Source: Schistocerca nitens
Taxonomy: Eukaryota > Arthropoda > Insecta > Orthoptera > Acrididae
Direction of reading: 5' to 3'
NCBI RefSeq assembly: GCF_023898315.1
Contig: NC_064622.1
Span: forward strand, 181,246,178-181,310,177
Length of the DNA: 64,000 bases
Shown here: positions 10,300 through 22,812 of the stretch, piece after piece
Layout: each line of letters starts with the position of its first letter
Numbering within the stretch: position 1 is the stretch's first letter
The notes under the pieces: model-generated
The model's database searches: none
The model's input: only the letters and a program-made list of their open reading frames with translations
What the model was told of the DNA's origin: nothing
Made by a program: the position numbers and the translations under genes

Positions 10300-13200
10300 G
10301 AGAAAGCGTCAGCACGGCCACTGCGGGCTTGTGTTTATAAGAGGTGTTCTACTCATTGTGTGACAAGACTGATGTGCTTTGTTCTTCGCGTTGACATTAT
10401 TTTGCCGGCGCTAGGTGGAGCCTTTACGGAGACCCAGTGCTCTGCAGAACACACTTTTGGTATCGCTGCTTTAAAGAATCGAACTGCTGTGTATACAGCA
10501 GCTTCGAACACCTGAGTACTTTCCAATTGACTTAATGGCTTACATATTTGACGTTACGCTTGTAGGACCTGTATAGCCGAAGAAGCAAACCTTAACAGGG
10601 TTGGTTTTAGTAATACACTAATGAAAAAACCAAAACCAAAAATAGAAAAATAATAAAGTTGATGTTGGCATGTCTCCTGAGAAATGTGTCGTACATAGAT
10701 AGAATTTTTCAGATACGTTCAGCAAAGTATATAGACACTGTCTACAAAATGTGTTACTCCTTGAACAGCGAAAATGTAATAAATAATAAGCTTTCTTCCT
10801 GTCATTGTTTTACGTCCACCCTTATTTTATACTTTCCACAGTGTTCAGACTTTCCCCAATCCTTTCCTGAATGTCGCGCGGATGCGAAAGAAAACCGAGA
10901 CGAACATCTGCAGATGATTATGAAGATGATCAGTACGTAATAATACGAATCGGTACCGGAAATGCGTCTCAAATCACTTTATAAAGCCAACAGATGCCAT
11001 GATATTGTTCTTTTTAATGGATAAGCAATCGAATGTTCAGAGGTTTCTCATAAACAACTGAATCTATGAAAGTTAGCTAGGAGATTCACGGAACTGTGCT
11101 TAAGAAATTACAAACATGTATTATGTGCCTCATCGCCGAATCCTTCAAATTAATATTAGCCAACTAATTAGGAATCGGTTTTTTTGGAGGATTCGTTCTA
11201 GTGCCAGGCTCACATGTTCATACAACAACTGAGAAGCACACAGTTTTTGGTGGAACTTCTTCTCTTCACTGGCGTCGTTATTTGAAGCACAGGTTATATC
11301 TCTTTGAAGTTTTGTGAAATATTTTCAATAAGAATTTATTGTAAACCAACAGCAAGTAATTTACTATAAAGGATGATTCTGATTTCTAAAGGTGTTCCCA
11401 AATATATTTTTGTCACCAAAGAGATTTTTTAAATGACTACAGGATGCCCGCATTTCCTGCGAGTAATGTACTGGGACGTAACACAGTCTCTGAATGGTAC
11501 CGCAGCATTTGTCCAGCTTGGGAAAGGTTAACCGGCTGAACGTGCCATTAAGCCTCTGAAGCAAATTACATACGTTTTGTATGAAAATTACATCCCTTTA
11601 CGTTACTGCTGCCATAAATTTTTATTATACCCATTTCTGTTAACTACGACAGTTAAAATTCGTGTATTATTGTGTAAGTCGAACTTTTTTGAGTGGAACG
11701 AACACACAAGAGAACATTTTTGCCGAAAAAGTTTCATTACACTCGTTGCTTCTTGGCAGACACGTGAGCTGTGCAGTTAGAAAACTGAATATAGCAAATA
11801 CAGGAAACGTTTTTCAGAGGAAATTGGATCTCGTAATCCGAAGGTACTCGAGCTGGATATAGAGGTCGTAAGGGTGGCCGCAGATGATGTTGCATCGATT
11901 ATGGTTGGCCAAGAAAGAAGGAAGTGCTGATACGCAGTTCCTAATCACGAGACTGTGTAGCGAAAAAAATTTGTTACTGTGTGTAGCTTTTTTGAGAGCT
12001 CTCTCACAGGTTCTGTCAATGTGCTTTTATAAAGCATACACTAGTATATTTACAATCATTTGTGGAAAATGAAGTATTATTTTACGCAACGGAAACACTA
12101 ATTACTTAACAGCAACATCTTATATTGCTTTAAGTTAGTGAAAATAATTTATGAAAACATTTACATAATTACTTCCTTACATCCGGAGTGTCACATTTAC
12201 TCGAATAAAAGCCATTGCAATAATTTATAGGGAATGTGGCGGTGTTTTTGTTGTACTGGTGACTGAGAGAGAAGGTGAAACTGTTAGATCCACATAAAAT
12301 TCACTTCTCGAGCAGTGGGCCGTCAAACTAAACGTTTTAACCAATAGTCGCATCATGGTGAACTATCAGACAAATGTCCACACTCTAAAAGATACTGCAG
12401 TGACGTGGTCTGTCGCCTGCACAAAAAGGTTCACTGACCTTTCGCTGATTTCTTCCGTACCACAGACGCCCTCTTTGAAGAAAACTTTCAATGTGGGTCG
12501 GATAGAGAGGCTGTAGTCATAACTAATCGTATAAAGGTATCTACGGCGTGCACAAATTGTTCTTCTAGTTGCAGGTCTGAGTAGCTACCAAATGAGGGAA
12601 GGTTGAGGAATGAAAATTTGGATATATTGTTCCTCCCTGAAGACATTTTCGTCCACCACATCTGTACAAATTTGTAACTGTAATTACGACGTTCACGGGT
12701 AAGTGAAATCAATCTAAATATAAATCGTATGGTATACACGCTAACCTGTTACCAGAAAATCACCCACCGATTATATGTGAATTGAATACTCGGTCATTAT
12801 TCAGCAAACTGATCACTTTGAACTATTAGTTGTACGATACAATTGTTACGGTACGTAACAGGGATTTAAATTATTCAAAGAAATCTATAAATCAAATAAA
12901 AAATCTGGAATTTTCACGTTCATCTTTACAGTTAGCCCGTTAATACTTTCCAACACTCTACTATCTCTTTAAACCCGCAAAACGTTCGAAACTAAAGCAT
13001 GTTTTGAGAGCTCAAAAGTAACACGTCATGGCCAAGCCCCGAATCTTCTTTCCTCAGAATGAAATTTCTCTCGCCATACAAAATGCGTGCGAAGGTGCTA
13101 TCTTCTGATTTGGCTAGAACCCATTGTAGCCAATCAACTTGCAGCTCTAATCCTCAATATCCCACGCCTTCTTGCTTGCACCAACAATATAATGAACATT

Positions 13201-13539
13201 TCTATACCTCAATTTATTAAATAATTAGTTTTGGAAAACCAATAACAGTAAATTAATACCTTCTTCACGCAAATGAACTATTGAAGTACTTTTATCTTTT
13301 CCTTAATACCATAAACATGACTATTAAAAATTTTAAATTGCCCCGCCGTATTGGGTTCACACTTACAATAAAAATCCACGTTCCCGCGCTCCTATGTATT
13401 AAACTGTGATTACAGTGTGTGACATGTGATTACAAATAATCATAAGTCACACACAGAACACAGATACATTCCTTCATACACTCAGGTCACTGAAAATTTA
13501 GGTAAACCGTCAAACGTCTTTACGAGCTGTTACCTAAGA
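10300..13539. other. Unassigned intergenic stretch
   Basis: About 3.2 kb of AT-rich DNA with no coding frame above about 90 codons. The minus-strand frame at 12739-12488 (83 codons) matches nothing I recognise. No tRNA-like module, terminal repeat or target duplication was found. It may hold very old repeats. Confidence 0.5.
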
Positions 13540-13541
13540 TA

Positions 13542-14673
13542 CACCGATGAGCCGAAACATTATCACCATCTGCTTAATAGCTTGGTTGTTCGTGGATGCG
13601 ACAGTTTCTTGGTGGGTTTGTGGACGTATGTGGCACTAGATGTCTATGCACATGTCAAACAATTCGCATAAATAGCGGGCCGCTTATTTGCGTATGCGGT
13701 GATGGCGCCCGATATCGAGCCAGATAGGTTCCATAGGATTCACGTCAGGTGATTCTGGTCGCCAAGACGTCAACGTGAGTTCACTACAATGCTCCACAAA
13801 CCAGTGTAGCAGTGTTATGGCTCCGACACACGGACAATCACTGAAAGATGACATCGCCGTCAAGGAAGGTGTCAAGCATGCCGGAATGCAGCTGGTTCGC
13901 AGATGTCAGCGTGTCTTCGATTACTGCCAAAGGTCCCGTGCGAAAGCAAAAGAATGTCTTCCATAGTATAATACTATTCCCACCAGCCACAGTCTGTTGC
14001 GCGCTGCACGTTTCGAGCCGCTTTTCACCTCGATGACGACGTTTGTGGAGTCTACCATCGACCTAGTGTATTAGACATATGATTTACCTGATGATTCGTC
14101 ACGTTTCCATTGATCGACGGTCGATTCCCGTCTGTCCTGTGACCACTGCAATCGTAATTAACGATGCCATTGGGCAAACATGTGAACACGTAGGGGTGAT
14201 CTGCTGCGGAGCTCATTGTTCAGCAATGTACGACGAACGGTGTGCTCCGAGACACTTATGCTTGCGCCGACATTGTGCTCTTTCGGCAGAGATGCCGCAG
14301 ATCACTATCTATCCTATTTTAAAGTGCAGACAAGCCTCCGAACCCCACGTTCTGTGCAGAGCCGTGGGCGAGCAAGCATTTACCGCCAAGTGGTAGTTCC
14401 GTTGTCCTTCCACCTCTTTCCGTAGATGCTAACGACAGTAGCACGTGGATATTGGCTCAGCGTCACCGTTTTCGAGACATTAGTTCACAGGCACAGCGTA
14501 ATAATAATCTCCCATTTGTCACTGACACATATCTCAATCAATTTTCCTGTTTTCAGCTCCTATCTTCGCTAGGGTGATACGCCCTCCGTGTCCGCTCCGC
14601 TCACATTCTTTTGTTACCGCGTCACGCGCCCGCAACGTCACGCGGTGGGCAGTGGTCAAAATGTTTTGGCTAA

Positions 14674-14677
<4 letters not shown>
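13542..14677 (-). mobile_element. Decayed Tc1-like transposon
   Basis: The left end acaccgatgagccgaaacat is mirrored at the right end by atgttttggctaatct, imperfect terminal inverted repeats. A TA sits at 13540-13541 on the left, and the right end runs into a (TA)n tract. The minus-strand transposase remnant at 13875-13684 keeps the third catalytic block as SPDVNPMEPIW. The rest is heavily mutated with no long frame. At about 1.1 kb it is a little short for a full Tc1 element. Confidence 0.8.

Positions 14678-14737
<60 letters not shown>
14676..14737. repeat. (TA)n microsatellite at transposon end
   Basis: About 31 TA units starting exactly where the right end of the Tc1-like element lies. 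The TA target duplication may have seeded it, or the element may have landed in it. Confidence 0.95.
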
Positions 14738-14738
<1 letters not shown>

Positions 14739-14739
14739 T

Positions 14740-15879
14740 TTAAAAAAGTTGCTGAATCATGCGAGCTTTAAATTCTGCCATTTTAGTTGTTTTTTTCGTT
14801 TCTCTGAATGTACGACAGTTATTAAGCTAAAATGCTGCTGCTGTTAGCACTCGACATTTGAAAATATAGTATAAAGTTTTGTTCCGTTTCTTATATTGCA
14901 AATGTTGCATTTTGCGCAGCGTACTCAATATTTCGTCGTCTGTTCCATGTTATTTTGATCAACACCTGCGTGTATAGCTCGATATGAAATCTCAACAACT
15001 ATCCTTTAAAAAGGGATCCCTAACGTTGATGCATCCGTATTAGCTACCGACCTTGACCACTTCAAGGGCAACTACGCAATGCACTACACATTACCGTCAG
15101 CGAAATGAGATTTCAGCGCCGCTTTTTTGCTATCCCCGACCAACCAGATAGCTTTTAAGCTGTTTGGTCCGCTGGAATAAGCGAGGGTTTGAATGTCTAC
15201 CTCGAAAAGAGCATTTGTATCAACTATGGCTCTTCCATTTAGCGCTATTATCCTCTTTAAGACACTAAAACTGTATACTTCCATTTAATTAGTTTCGGAA
15301 AACTTTCACATAATCGTCAGCCTTCAACTGTCTACGTAAAGTAGAAATATGATTAACAGAAAGAACATTAAGGTAAAACCTATCCAATACCTGAACCCTC
15401 TCATGTTGGAAGGCTGAATTTAGACAGACATTTTGATGCACTGGTACTTGTCCGTTATTTCTGTACAAACAATTAAGTTGGTGCTTACCAGTCGACGGTC
15501 ATATGAGCCATTATGTGTCTCAGAAGCAGTGAGAATAACTCGCTCCTTATTGCAGCAAATCAACAATTAATGAACAAATTTCATTCAAAAGCATATCAAC
15601 AAATCAAACGTCCATGCCGTTAGTGTCAAAAAACCATTGTGCAAAGGATGAATATTGTGCACCAAACGCAAGAACGGGCGATGGGAGACAACAACGAAAA
15701 AAAAATCCACACCTTGTTTCTGGTTCCTCATATTCTATTCAAAGTTATTCAGTGGCAGGTTATACAACGACAAAAGATTAAAGTATATATCAAATTAATT
15801 AAGATACGTAGCTCTGAATCATCTTAGAGGAGTCAAACAGAAAACAATTCAGTTAACTCACCCAAATACACACAAATTA
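14740..15879. other. No recognisable feature
   Basis: Non-coding AT-rich sequence. The 66-codon minus-strand frame at 15284-15084 has no recognisable motif. Confidence 0.5.
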
Positions 15880-15890
15880 GATATACCATA

Positions 15891-16090
15891 GCCGGCCGGA
15901 GTGGCCGAGCGGTTAAAGGCGCTACAGTCTGGAACCGCACGACCGCTACGGTCGCAGGTTCGAATCCTGCCTCGGGCATGGATGTGTGTGATGTCCTTAG
16001 GTTAGTTAGGTTTAAGTAGTTCTAAGTTCTAGGGGACTTATGACCACAGCAGTTGAGTCCCATAGTGCTCAGAGCCATTTGAACCATTTT
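15891..16090 (+). mobile_element. SINE (type 1), full length
   Basis: Head gccggccggagtggccgagc, B-box ggttcgaatcctg and tail gctcagagccatttgaacca. The perfect 11-bp target duplication gatataccata lies at 15880-15890 and 16091-16101. It carries variant bases (gatgtgtgtgatg, ttaagtagtt) shared with the copies at 41388 and 62558, pointing to a second subfamily. Confidence 0.95.
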
Positions 16091-16739
16091 GATATACCAT
16101 ATATTCTTCTTCTGATTCGTTAGGACCCTTAAGGGTCAGATGTGGCTTGTTTTCCACGACTTCTTTCTTCCCAATACCTCTTCATTCACTCGCTTCTACT
16201 GTTTCTTTCTTCTTCTGTGAAGACAACTTCAATTTTGGTGTCCTGGCACCTGTGAACATCCACCAACCCTTTATACTTCTCACTGTCCTGTACTACTGCC
16301 TGCAAATTCCTTTCTTTTATTCCTACAGCCTTCCAGTCATCTCTGACTTTCTACACCCAGTTGTTTCCCGTATGACATGTTGCATTCCATATCTTCTTAG
16401 TCAACGTCTTTTCGTCCATCTTCACGATGTACCCAACAAATCGTAACCTATCGCTCGATTTAGGTTCAATATTTTCATACAGTTCCTGTCGTGTTCTGTG
16501 TATCCAGATATGCGCATGCTTTCTTGGTGCCCCATATGTCCCTCAAAATTTTCCGCTCCTCCTCCTTCAACTGTATACAAGCTCTCTTGCCAAGTGTGAT
16601 CGTTTCTGATGCATACAGAGCAACATTTCTTACAGCTGCTGTGTAATGTCGCAATTGGGCATTCCGTGACAGATTTTTCTTGCCATATGTTGTTTTCACC
16701 GCATACCGAAGCTTCTGCAAAAGCTATGACCTGTCTACT

Positions 16740-17632
16740 GCGCTACTGTTGGTCTGTATGTAGCCAGTTATCTTCTCCCCCAAATAACGAAAACTGTTGA
16801 CTTTCTCAACCAATTGGCCATCTATCTTCCTATCAGACTCAGTGGTCAATGTCTTGGGCTTCTTATATGCAATCTTCAGTCCGACCTTTTCTTCTGTTTC
16901 GGCTAGATTTTTAGTGCTGTCTTTGCCTCTTCTGTCTCATTTAAGAGTGTCATATCGTCTGCAATTGCCAGGCAGTCCACTGTTGCATTATGTTTGACCT
17001 TGTACCCTATTTGCACACCTTTGTTCTTCATGTTACTATTTAGTTGTGTCCACTGCTTCTCTACTTCGTCCAAAACCAGGTTAAATAAAATTGGTAACAG
17101 TCAATCCCCTTGAGGGTCTCCTGTTTTATTTCGAAGCTGTCTGACAGCCCACTGCGATGCCTGTTCCTGGCAGTCGTGTGGGTTAACGTTTACTTTATTA
17201 TTGCATGTGATGTAGCATCCAGCAGTCTATCTTCTAACACATCAGGCAAAGTACTGCTGTCAACTGAATCGTAGGCCTTTTGGAAGTCCACAAATGTTAC
17301 GATTGTCTTTGTTTCTTTGCCTGTGTCTGTTCTATTATCCTTTTTATTCCTAATATCTGTTCTGTACAGTTCCACTCTTTTTTAAAGCCACACTGGTTCT
17401 CTCCTATTGTCGGCCCCAGTTTCCCTTCACCTCTGTTCAGCAAGATTCTCGATAAAACCTTGTACCCTATGTTTACGAGAGAGATGTCCCTGTAGTTATC
17501 CAGTACTTTCTTGTCCCCTTTCTCGCGTAGTGGCATTATAACGGCTTCTTTCCAGTCTATGGGTATCTTCTTATTTCTCCAGATATTCATTATTATTATA
17601 TTGTACATACGTCTATTGCAGGACCACCCCAC
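16740..17632 (-). pseudogene. Reverse transcriptase remnant of the RTE-like LINE
   Basis: Frames at 17632-17297 and 17375-17190 overlap with a shift. The first has PIDWKEAVIMPLREKGDKK and a block equivalent to 'NYR-IS-VN--YK'. The second has motif A, TFVDFQKAYDSVD. Further down, the minus strand reads LAIADDMTLL (about 16950), the motif C equivalent with A-D-D. Stops and shifts between them make it inactive. Confidence 0.7.
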
Positions 17633-18140
17633 TTGATCTCTTCACCGCAGATACCATCATTGCCTGCTGCGTTGCTGTTTTTGAGGTTTCTAATTGCCTC
17701 TGATACTTCTGCCCTGCTGGGTGCATTGTCTAGGTTATCCTGACTTTCGTCCACTTTATTGTTGGTGCTTCTGCATTCAGCAAACCCCTAAACTACCTAG
17801 CCATTTCCTAGCATACCTCTTTCTCGTCAATTTTTATTGTGGCATCTTGTCCAATTTCGAAGGGTTCTTTTGCCTCGAAGCCTTTAATTCTGCTCTTCAT
17901 TTCTTTGAAAAGGACTCGTGATTTGTGTTTCTTGAAGGCTGTGTTTGCTTCTTCAGGTTTCCCATTCCATCTACTTCTCTTGGCATTTATGATCGTTTTG
18001 CTAGCAATTTTTCTCGCATTCTGGAAGTTCGACCAGTCTTGTTGCTTTTTACATGATTGCCATTTGATCTATGCTTTCCTCCTGGTCTCGACTGCATTCC
18101 CACATTCATCCGTCCACCACCCATGCTTCCTTGTCTTGTT

Positions 18141-19252
18141 GTTTCATCTACATCCACACATATACTCTGCTAGCCACCAAGCGGTGTGTGGTGGAGGGCA
18201 CTGTTCGCGCCAAAGTCATTCCCCGAGCTCTAATTTCCCTTATCTTTGAATGGTGATCATTGTGCGATTTGAAATTGGTGGTAATAATATATGCTCTACA
18301 TCCTTGGCGAAGATCGGATTGGAATTTAGTGCGCAGCCCCTTCCGTTTACCGCGTCGTCTGTGTGCAAGAGTGTCCCACTTCAAACTTTCTATGAGATTC
18401 GTAACGCTCTCGCGATGGATAAATATACCAGTCACGAATTTTGCCGCTTTTCTTTGGACCTTCTCAATCTCTTGAATCAGACCCAACTGGCAAGGGTCCC
18501 ATACAGACGAAAAATACTCTAAGACTGCACGAACTAAAGTATTGTAAGCAATTTCCTTTGCTGAAGGACTACATCGCTTCAGGATTCTACCAATAAACCG
18601 CAATCTACAGTTCGCCTTACTCGTTATTTGTGTAATCTGATCGTTCCATTTGAGATCATTACGAACAGTCACACCCAGATACTTGACGGATATTATCCCT
18701 TCCAAAGACTGGGCATTTACTTTGTACTCGCACATTAATAGGAATTTTTGCTTTATTACACGCAGTAGGTTACACTTACTAATGTTGAGAGATAACCGCC
18801 AGCCACTACACCACGCATTTATCTTCTGCAAATCCTCATTGATTTATTCACAACTTTCGTGCGATACTATTTTCCTGTAGACTAAAGCATCATCGGTAAA
18901 CAGTCTAAGGCCGCTGTCAATACCATCAACCAGATCGTCTACGTAAACCGTAAAATGCAGCGGACCTATTACTCTGCCCTGGGGCACACCTGATGTTACG
19001 CTTGTTTCTGTTGAAGTCTCCCCATTCAGGACGACATACCGCTCTCTGAATCTTAGAAATGTTTCTATCCAACCGCACATGACATCGGATAGACCGTAAG
19101 TGCGCACTTTTTGGAGTAGGCCACAGTGAGGAACTGAGTCGAACGCCTTTCGAAAGTCGAGGAATATGGCATCAACCAGGGAGCTGGTATCTAGAGTCTG
19201 TTGTATATGATGCACAACGTAGCCAGTCTCACTGCCCCTTCTTCCTTTATAT
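18141..19252 (-). mobile_element. CR1/L2-like LINE, 5'-truncated, inside the RTE-like LINE
   Basis: Minus-strand RT of the same family as 35533-36852. The upper part (19252-18844) has DAIFLDFRKAFDSVPH (motif A), TSGVPQGRVIGPLHF (motif B) and FTDDALVY (motif C, normally F-A-D-D). The lower part (18831-18148) has VKYLGVTVRNDLKWNDQI and the C-terminal SKIREIRARG block. It ends with the family's 3' tail: tctacatccacacatatact on the plus strand is the start of the reversed repeat tail. Truncated before the RT fingers. Confidence 0.75.
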
Positions 19253-19483
19253 CTCTCACACTCTCTCTCAATCACTCTGAACTACCATTCTCTTTTCATA
19301 CTCTCTGTTTTTTTCAGAAGATCTAGTTCGATTCCGTGCCTGTTTATGACCCTCCGTTTCCTTGCTCTGTTGGGTATCCATCTGCATTTTGTTTCGACAA
19401 GGTAATAATCTGATTCCATCCTGCTATTTTTCCTCACTTTCGTGTGCATAATTTGTGGTTCTTGTCACGGATTGCTACAATGT

Positions 19484-20313
19484 CTAGTGTTTTCCCACAA
19501 TCCTGTTTCCAGGGCTGACACACGTTGTTTTCTTGCTTGCCTTAGCTTTGTAATGGGTGGTCATTATTCTCATCTTGTGTATCTTGCACAGGTCCACTAA
19601 TCTCTCACCATTCTTTTTTGTTCTTTTGTGGGCGGGATAAACTCCCATAGGACCTCTAAACTTCCTTTCCGTGCCTATTTGCGTGTTAAAATCTCGTAGA
19701 AAAATACTGACACATTTTTTATCCACATCTGTCACTACCTTATCCAAAGTGAAAAAAATTTCAGTTCCTGCTTTATATTTTTGTTCTTATTATTTGTTGA
19801 TGCATGTGCATTTACTATTGTATAAGTTTTGTTTCCTATTTTCATTGACAGATATGACAGCCTCTCGTTTATATCCTTCCAAGCAGTGATACTAACCAGG
19901 TATCTACGACCTATTACAAAGACTGTGCCAAACATAAAAGTTTGCTTGGGCCCCCCAATATCCTGTTTCCCTTCCAGAATGACATATCCCTCCGATTCCA
20001 TCGTGCTTTCGTCTCTGCATCTTGTTTCCTGTAGTGCCAGTATGCCTATCCCAAGTTCTGACCCACTGTTAAGAACTTGCTTTAGCTTGCCCACCTTCAT
20101 CATTGTCTGCGTGTTTATGGTTCCCATTTTAAAAGTCTGTCTCGGTCTGATTTTGTGTCCTTGAATTACACTGAATTTTGAGGTACTGGTAGGATCGCAG
20201 TTTTGTTTCGCACATGATACAGGCTCCCCCGAATCCGATAGCCTGCTTACGTTGGTCTCTGTCAACGAGGTATTAGCTCCCTGGTGTATATTTGTGATCA
20301 TCACATGCTTCAT
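19484..20313 (-). pseudogene. Endonuclease remnant of the RTE-like LINE
   Basis: The minus-strand N-terminal block (20313-19735) has MGTINTQTMMKVGKLKQVL and GILALQETRC with the conserved E. The second piece (19747-19484) has SIFLRDFNTQIGTE (D-x-N motif, with R replacing the usual G before D) and NGERLVDLCKIHKMRI. One frame change lies near 19740. The terminal S-D-H box was not found because the CR1/L2-like element interrupts the region. Confidence 0.7.
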
Positions 20314-20560
20314 GACTGTTTCACAAGGAGACGTTTCGACTTTGGCGATCGCATTTGCAGTAGCGTGGTTACAACTGAGGTGGTTAGCCCCGGAGGATGT
20401 AATTAGAATGCCCCAATGGGATCAGATGCGTTTTGTGGCCGCTCCACTGGAGTACAGACGCTACTCTGTCGTGAGAAAGTTCATCCGCCTCTATGACCGT
20501 TTGGGTTCGCCATATCTTAATTTGAAATGAGTGGCCATCTTCTTCCACCCCCAAGCCATT

Positions 20561-22009
20561 GACCTTTTAACGCCACAATTTTGATTGACAATGATAAGGA
20601 AAAAGAATAGGCTGCGGATAGGATAGGATACAGGATATCGAAAGGTGGTTTTAGGTTATCAACAGCTTCATACCTTATCAGAAATTTGTTACATTGTACA
20701 TATGACTCTATTACATGTGCCCTCCTAGTTTGTAAATTTCTGGCACATCATACGCAATGTATCTACCATAGTCACCATATATCTTAGTTTTCAGCAAAGG
20801 CAACCGGGGTGCACCAACGTGTTTTCTAATTTCATCTACACCCTTCCGTTAGTACGTCTATCGATCAATTCTTACCTCGTGTAAACAAGAAACTACCTTG
20901 GGTCACCTATTCGGTTAGATGCATTTTCAGGCCCTCTCTTCGTCTTATTCGTTATACTCATAACCACGTCTTCTTTTTGTTCCTCAGGACAAAGGTTTTT
21001 CCTGTAACCTCAATTAACTTCCAAAAAACGCAACTAGATGTTTCGTTCATTAACTCTCAGTATATAATTGATTTTCACAATAAAAGTCCATGTCTCACAA
21101 AAACACAACAAAACTTTATATAGTTTACGCACAAAATTCATTAACTGATTCTATGTCGTCTTTAATTCTACTTTCCTTCCTTTCAATATTTTTGTTAGAT
21201 ATTGTTTTTGTCTTATTGTGGATAGTTTCCAGTTCAAGTTTCAAACTTGCTCTATTAAGTTACCCTATGAAGCTTACTAGTACTAGAAGCAAACTGCATA
21301 TTGTCATTAGTAACACGAAGTTATTTCAGTATATTTGTTCATACTCCGTTTGCAAGTTTACAGATCTGTAAACGTCATCTATTACTCATGAAAACAGTAC
21401 TGGTGATACGAAATTGCCATTTGTGACTCCTTTTTAATTCTGAGTTGCAAAAATCCGGATGGAATCTAATGACAGCTGCAGAATCGTGTTCAGATTTTCC
21501 GCAAATTTAGCACGGAAATCATTCTTAGTGGTGAAGGGGTGTCAGTGCAGATTTTGTTGAAAATTTCCACGAAATGTTAAGAGTACTACATCCATTCGCG
21601 CAGAAAGTTTGCTCCTATTCATTTAAGTAATTTCACTAAGCAATTCTTTCGTTGGTAAAAATTTTGTACAACATATACATTTCTCCCATGTGCCCCACTT
21701 GCTATTTTCTATTGTTTTTTCATTTGTTCTGCAGCATTTTTGAAATGAATGTTAAAACTTAGAGGCGATGAGCTACCTTACACAAACACAAAATTTGCCG
21801 TTTTCGGTTAGCTGAAATACTGAGTTTTCAAATGAGAGGTGTGTACTTTGGGAAATTAAAGCACAAAATATTTTACTATCACAAATATTATCAAATTCAC
21901 ACCACAGTTAGCGTCATACACCCATGCAGACTATAATGAAAATAATCTCTATTCGCGTTTCACAATAAAAATCAATGTTCTTCTTAATTATTTGTCATAT
22001 GGTATCACG
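20561..22009. other. No recognisable feature
   Basis: AT-rich. The plus-strand frame at 21090-21371 (93 codons) is hydrophobic and follows from T-rich sequence, with no motif recognised. It may contain old LINE remains, but I cannot support that. Confidence 0.45.
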
Positions 22010-22020
22010 ACGAGATTTAA

Positions 22021-22043
22021 TGGCTCTGAGCACTATGGGACTC
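22021..22043 (-). mobile_element. 23-bp SINE stub with its own target duplication
   Basis: tggctctgagcactatggga plus ctc is the reverse of the type 1 SINE 3' tail and nothing else. It sits between two perfect 11-bp copies of acgagatttaa (22010-22020, 22044-22054). The simplest reading is a SINE insertion truncated to its last 23 bases. Confidence 0.85.
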
Positions 22044-22094
22044 ACGAGATTTAATACTGGCGCAAAAGAATCGGACACGTCCGCCCACAAACCG

Positions 22095-22100
<6 letters not shown>

Positions 22101-22156
<56 letters not shown>
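22101..22156. repeat. (CT)n microsatellite
   Basis: 56-base CT tract with one interruption near its start. Confidence 0.95.
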
Positions 22157-22159
<3 letters not shown>

Positions 22160-22810
22160 CTGGTTTGCTTCGGTCTCTCACTCGTTCACCAATAAATTTC
22201 CATATACAACAGAGAAATATTCATTGGCGTCTATACATGTTGATGACATCTGCTCCGAGCCATCTGATTTCACATGTGCACATTGGAACACCACTCTCGC
22301 CGCTACACGATATTCTACATCCAGAACGAGAGACAGCAACGGAGCCTGTAATGCATTTATATACATGCCCGCTGGCAACATGTTTCAGATGACGTCCCTT
22401 TGGTGCTTTCGAATTCACAAATTTTCTTGCGCCTAGATCTGTGTACACAGCATGAGCTCTATCAGTGGCTCACAAATTAATGTCAGACATCATATTTGTG
22501 CTTCATGTAGCCATTAATCAAGTAATACAAAATGGTTCCATAGAAGATGGACAAAGAGATATATTTTTTCAATCTTGAGCACCAGTTCTAACTTGTAGAC
22601 TCGTGGCATCTACAACTCGTTAGACTGTTTCAATACTTAGGAAGAATGTAACTGGTAAGAAATGTAAGTAATCGCTAAATTTTGATTACTGCGAGTGGGT
22701 TGTCTTGGTACGTGGGTACGAAAAAGAATTCGCTACATTCAGATAAATTACCATTATTGTGACGCTCGCCTAAACAAGATATACGATGGGACTTCAGAAA
22801 ATAAATTACA
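22157..22810. other. No recognisable feature
   Basis: Non-coding. Short opposing frames around 22165-22448 have no family motif. Confidence 0.5.
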
Positions 22811-22812
22811 TA

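Larger units (their letters stand above)
16102..20560 (-). mobile_element. RTE-like LINE (second family) with a CR1/L2-like insertion
   Basis: Minus-strand non-LTR element: endonuclease at 20313-19484, RT fragments at 17632-16740, and a 5' leader to about 20560. An unrelated LINE (18141-19252) sits between the endonuclease and the RT. No matching tail or duplication was recognised at the ends, so the borders are approximate. Clade assignment is tentative, since only the endonuclease style and RT motif A were used. Confidence 0.65.

Noticed and set aside
10300..13539. Possible transposon in the AT-rich block
   Set aside because: No terminal repeats, target duplications or protein motifs found on either strand.
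14574..14771. Small coding frame with a repeated YI stretch
   Set aside because: It is a translation of the (TA)n microsatellite and a decayed transposon end.
16147..18256. Plus-strand frames at 16147-18256
   Set aside because: They are antisense shadows of the minus-strand LINEs; T-rich sequence gives them a false membrane-like character.
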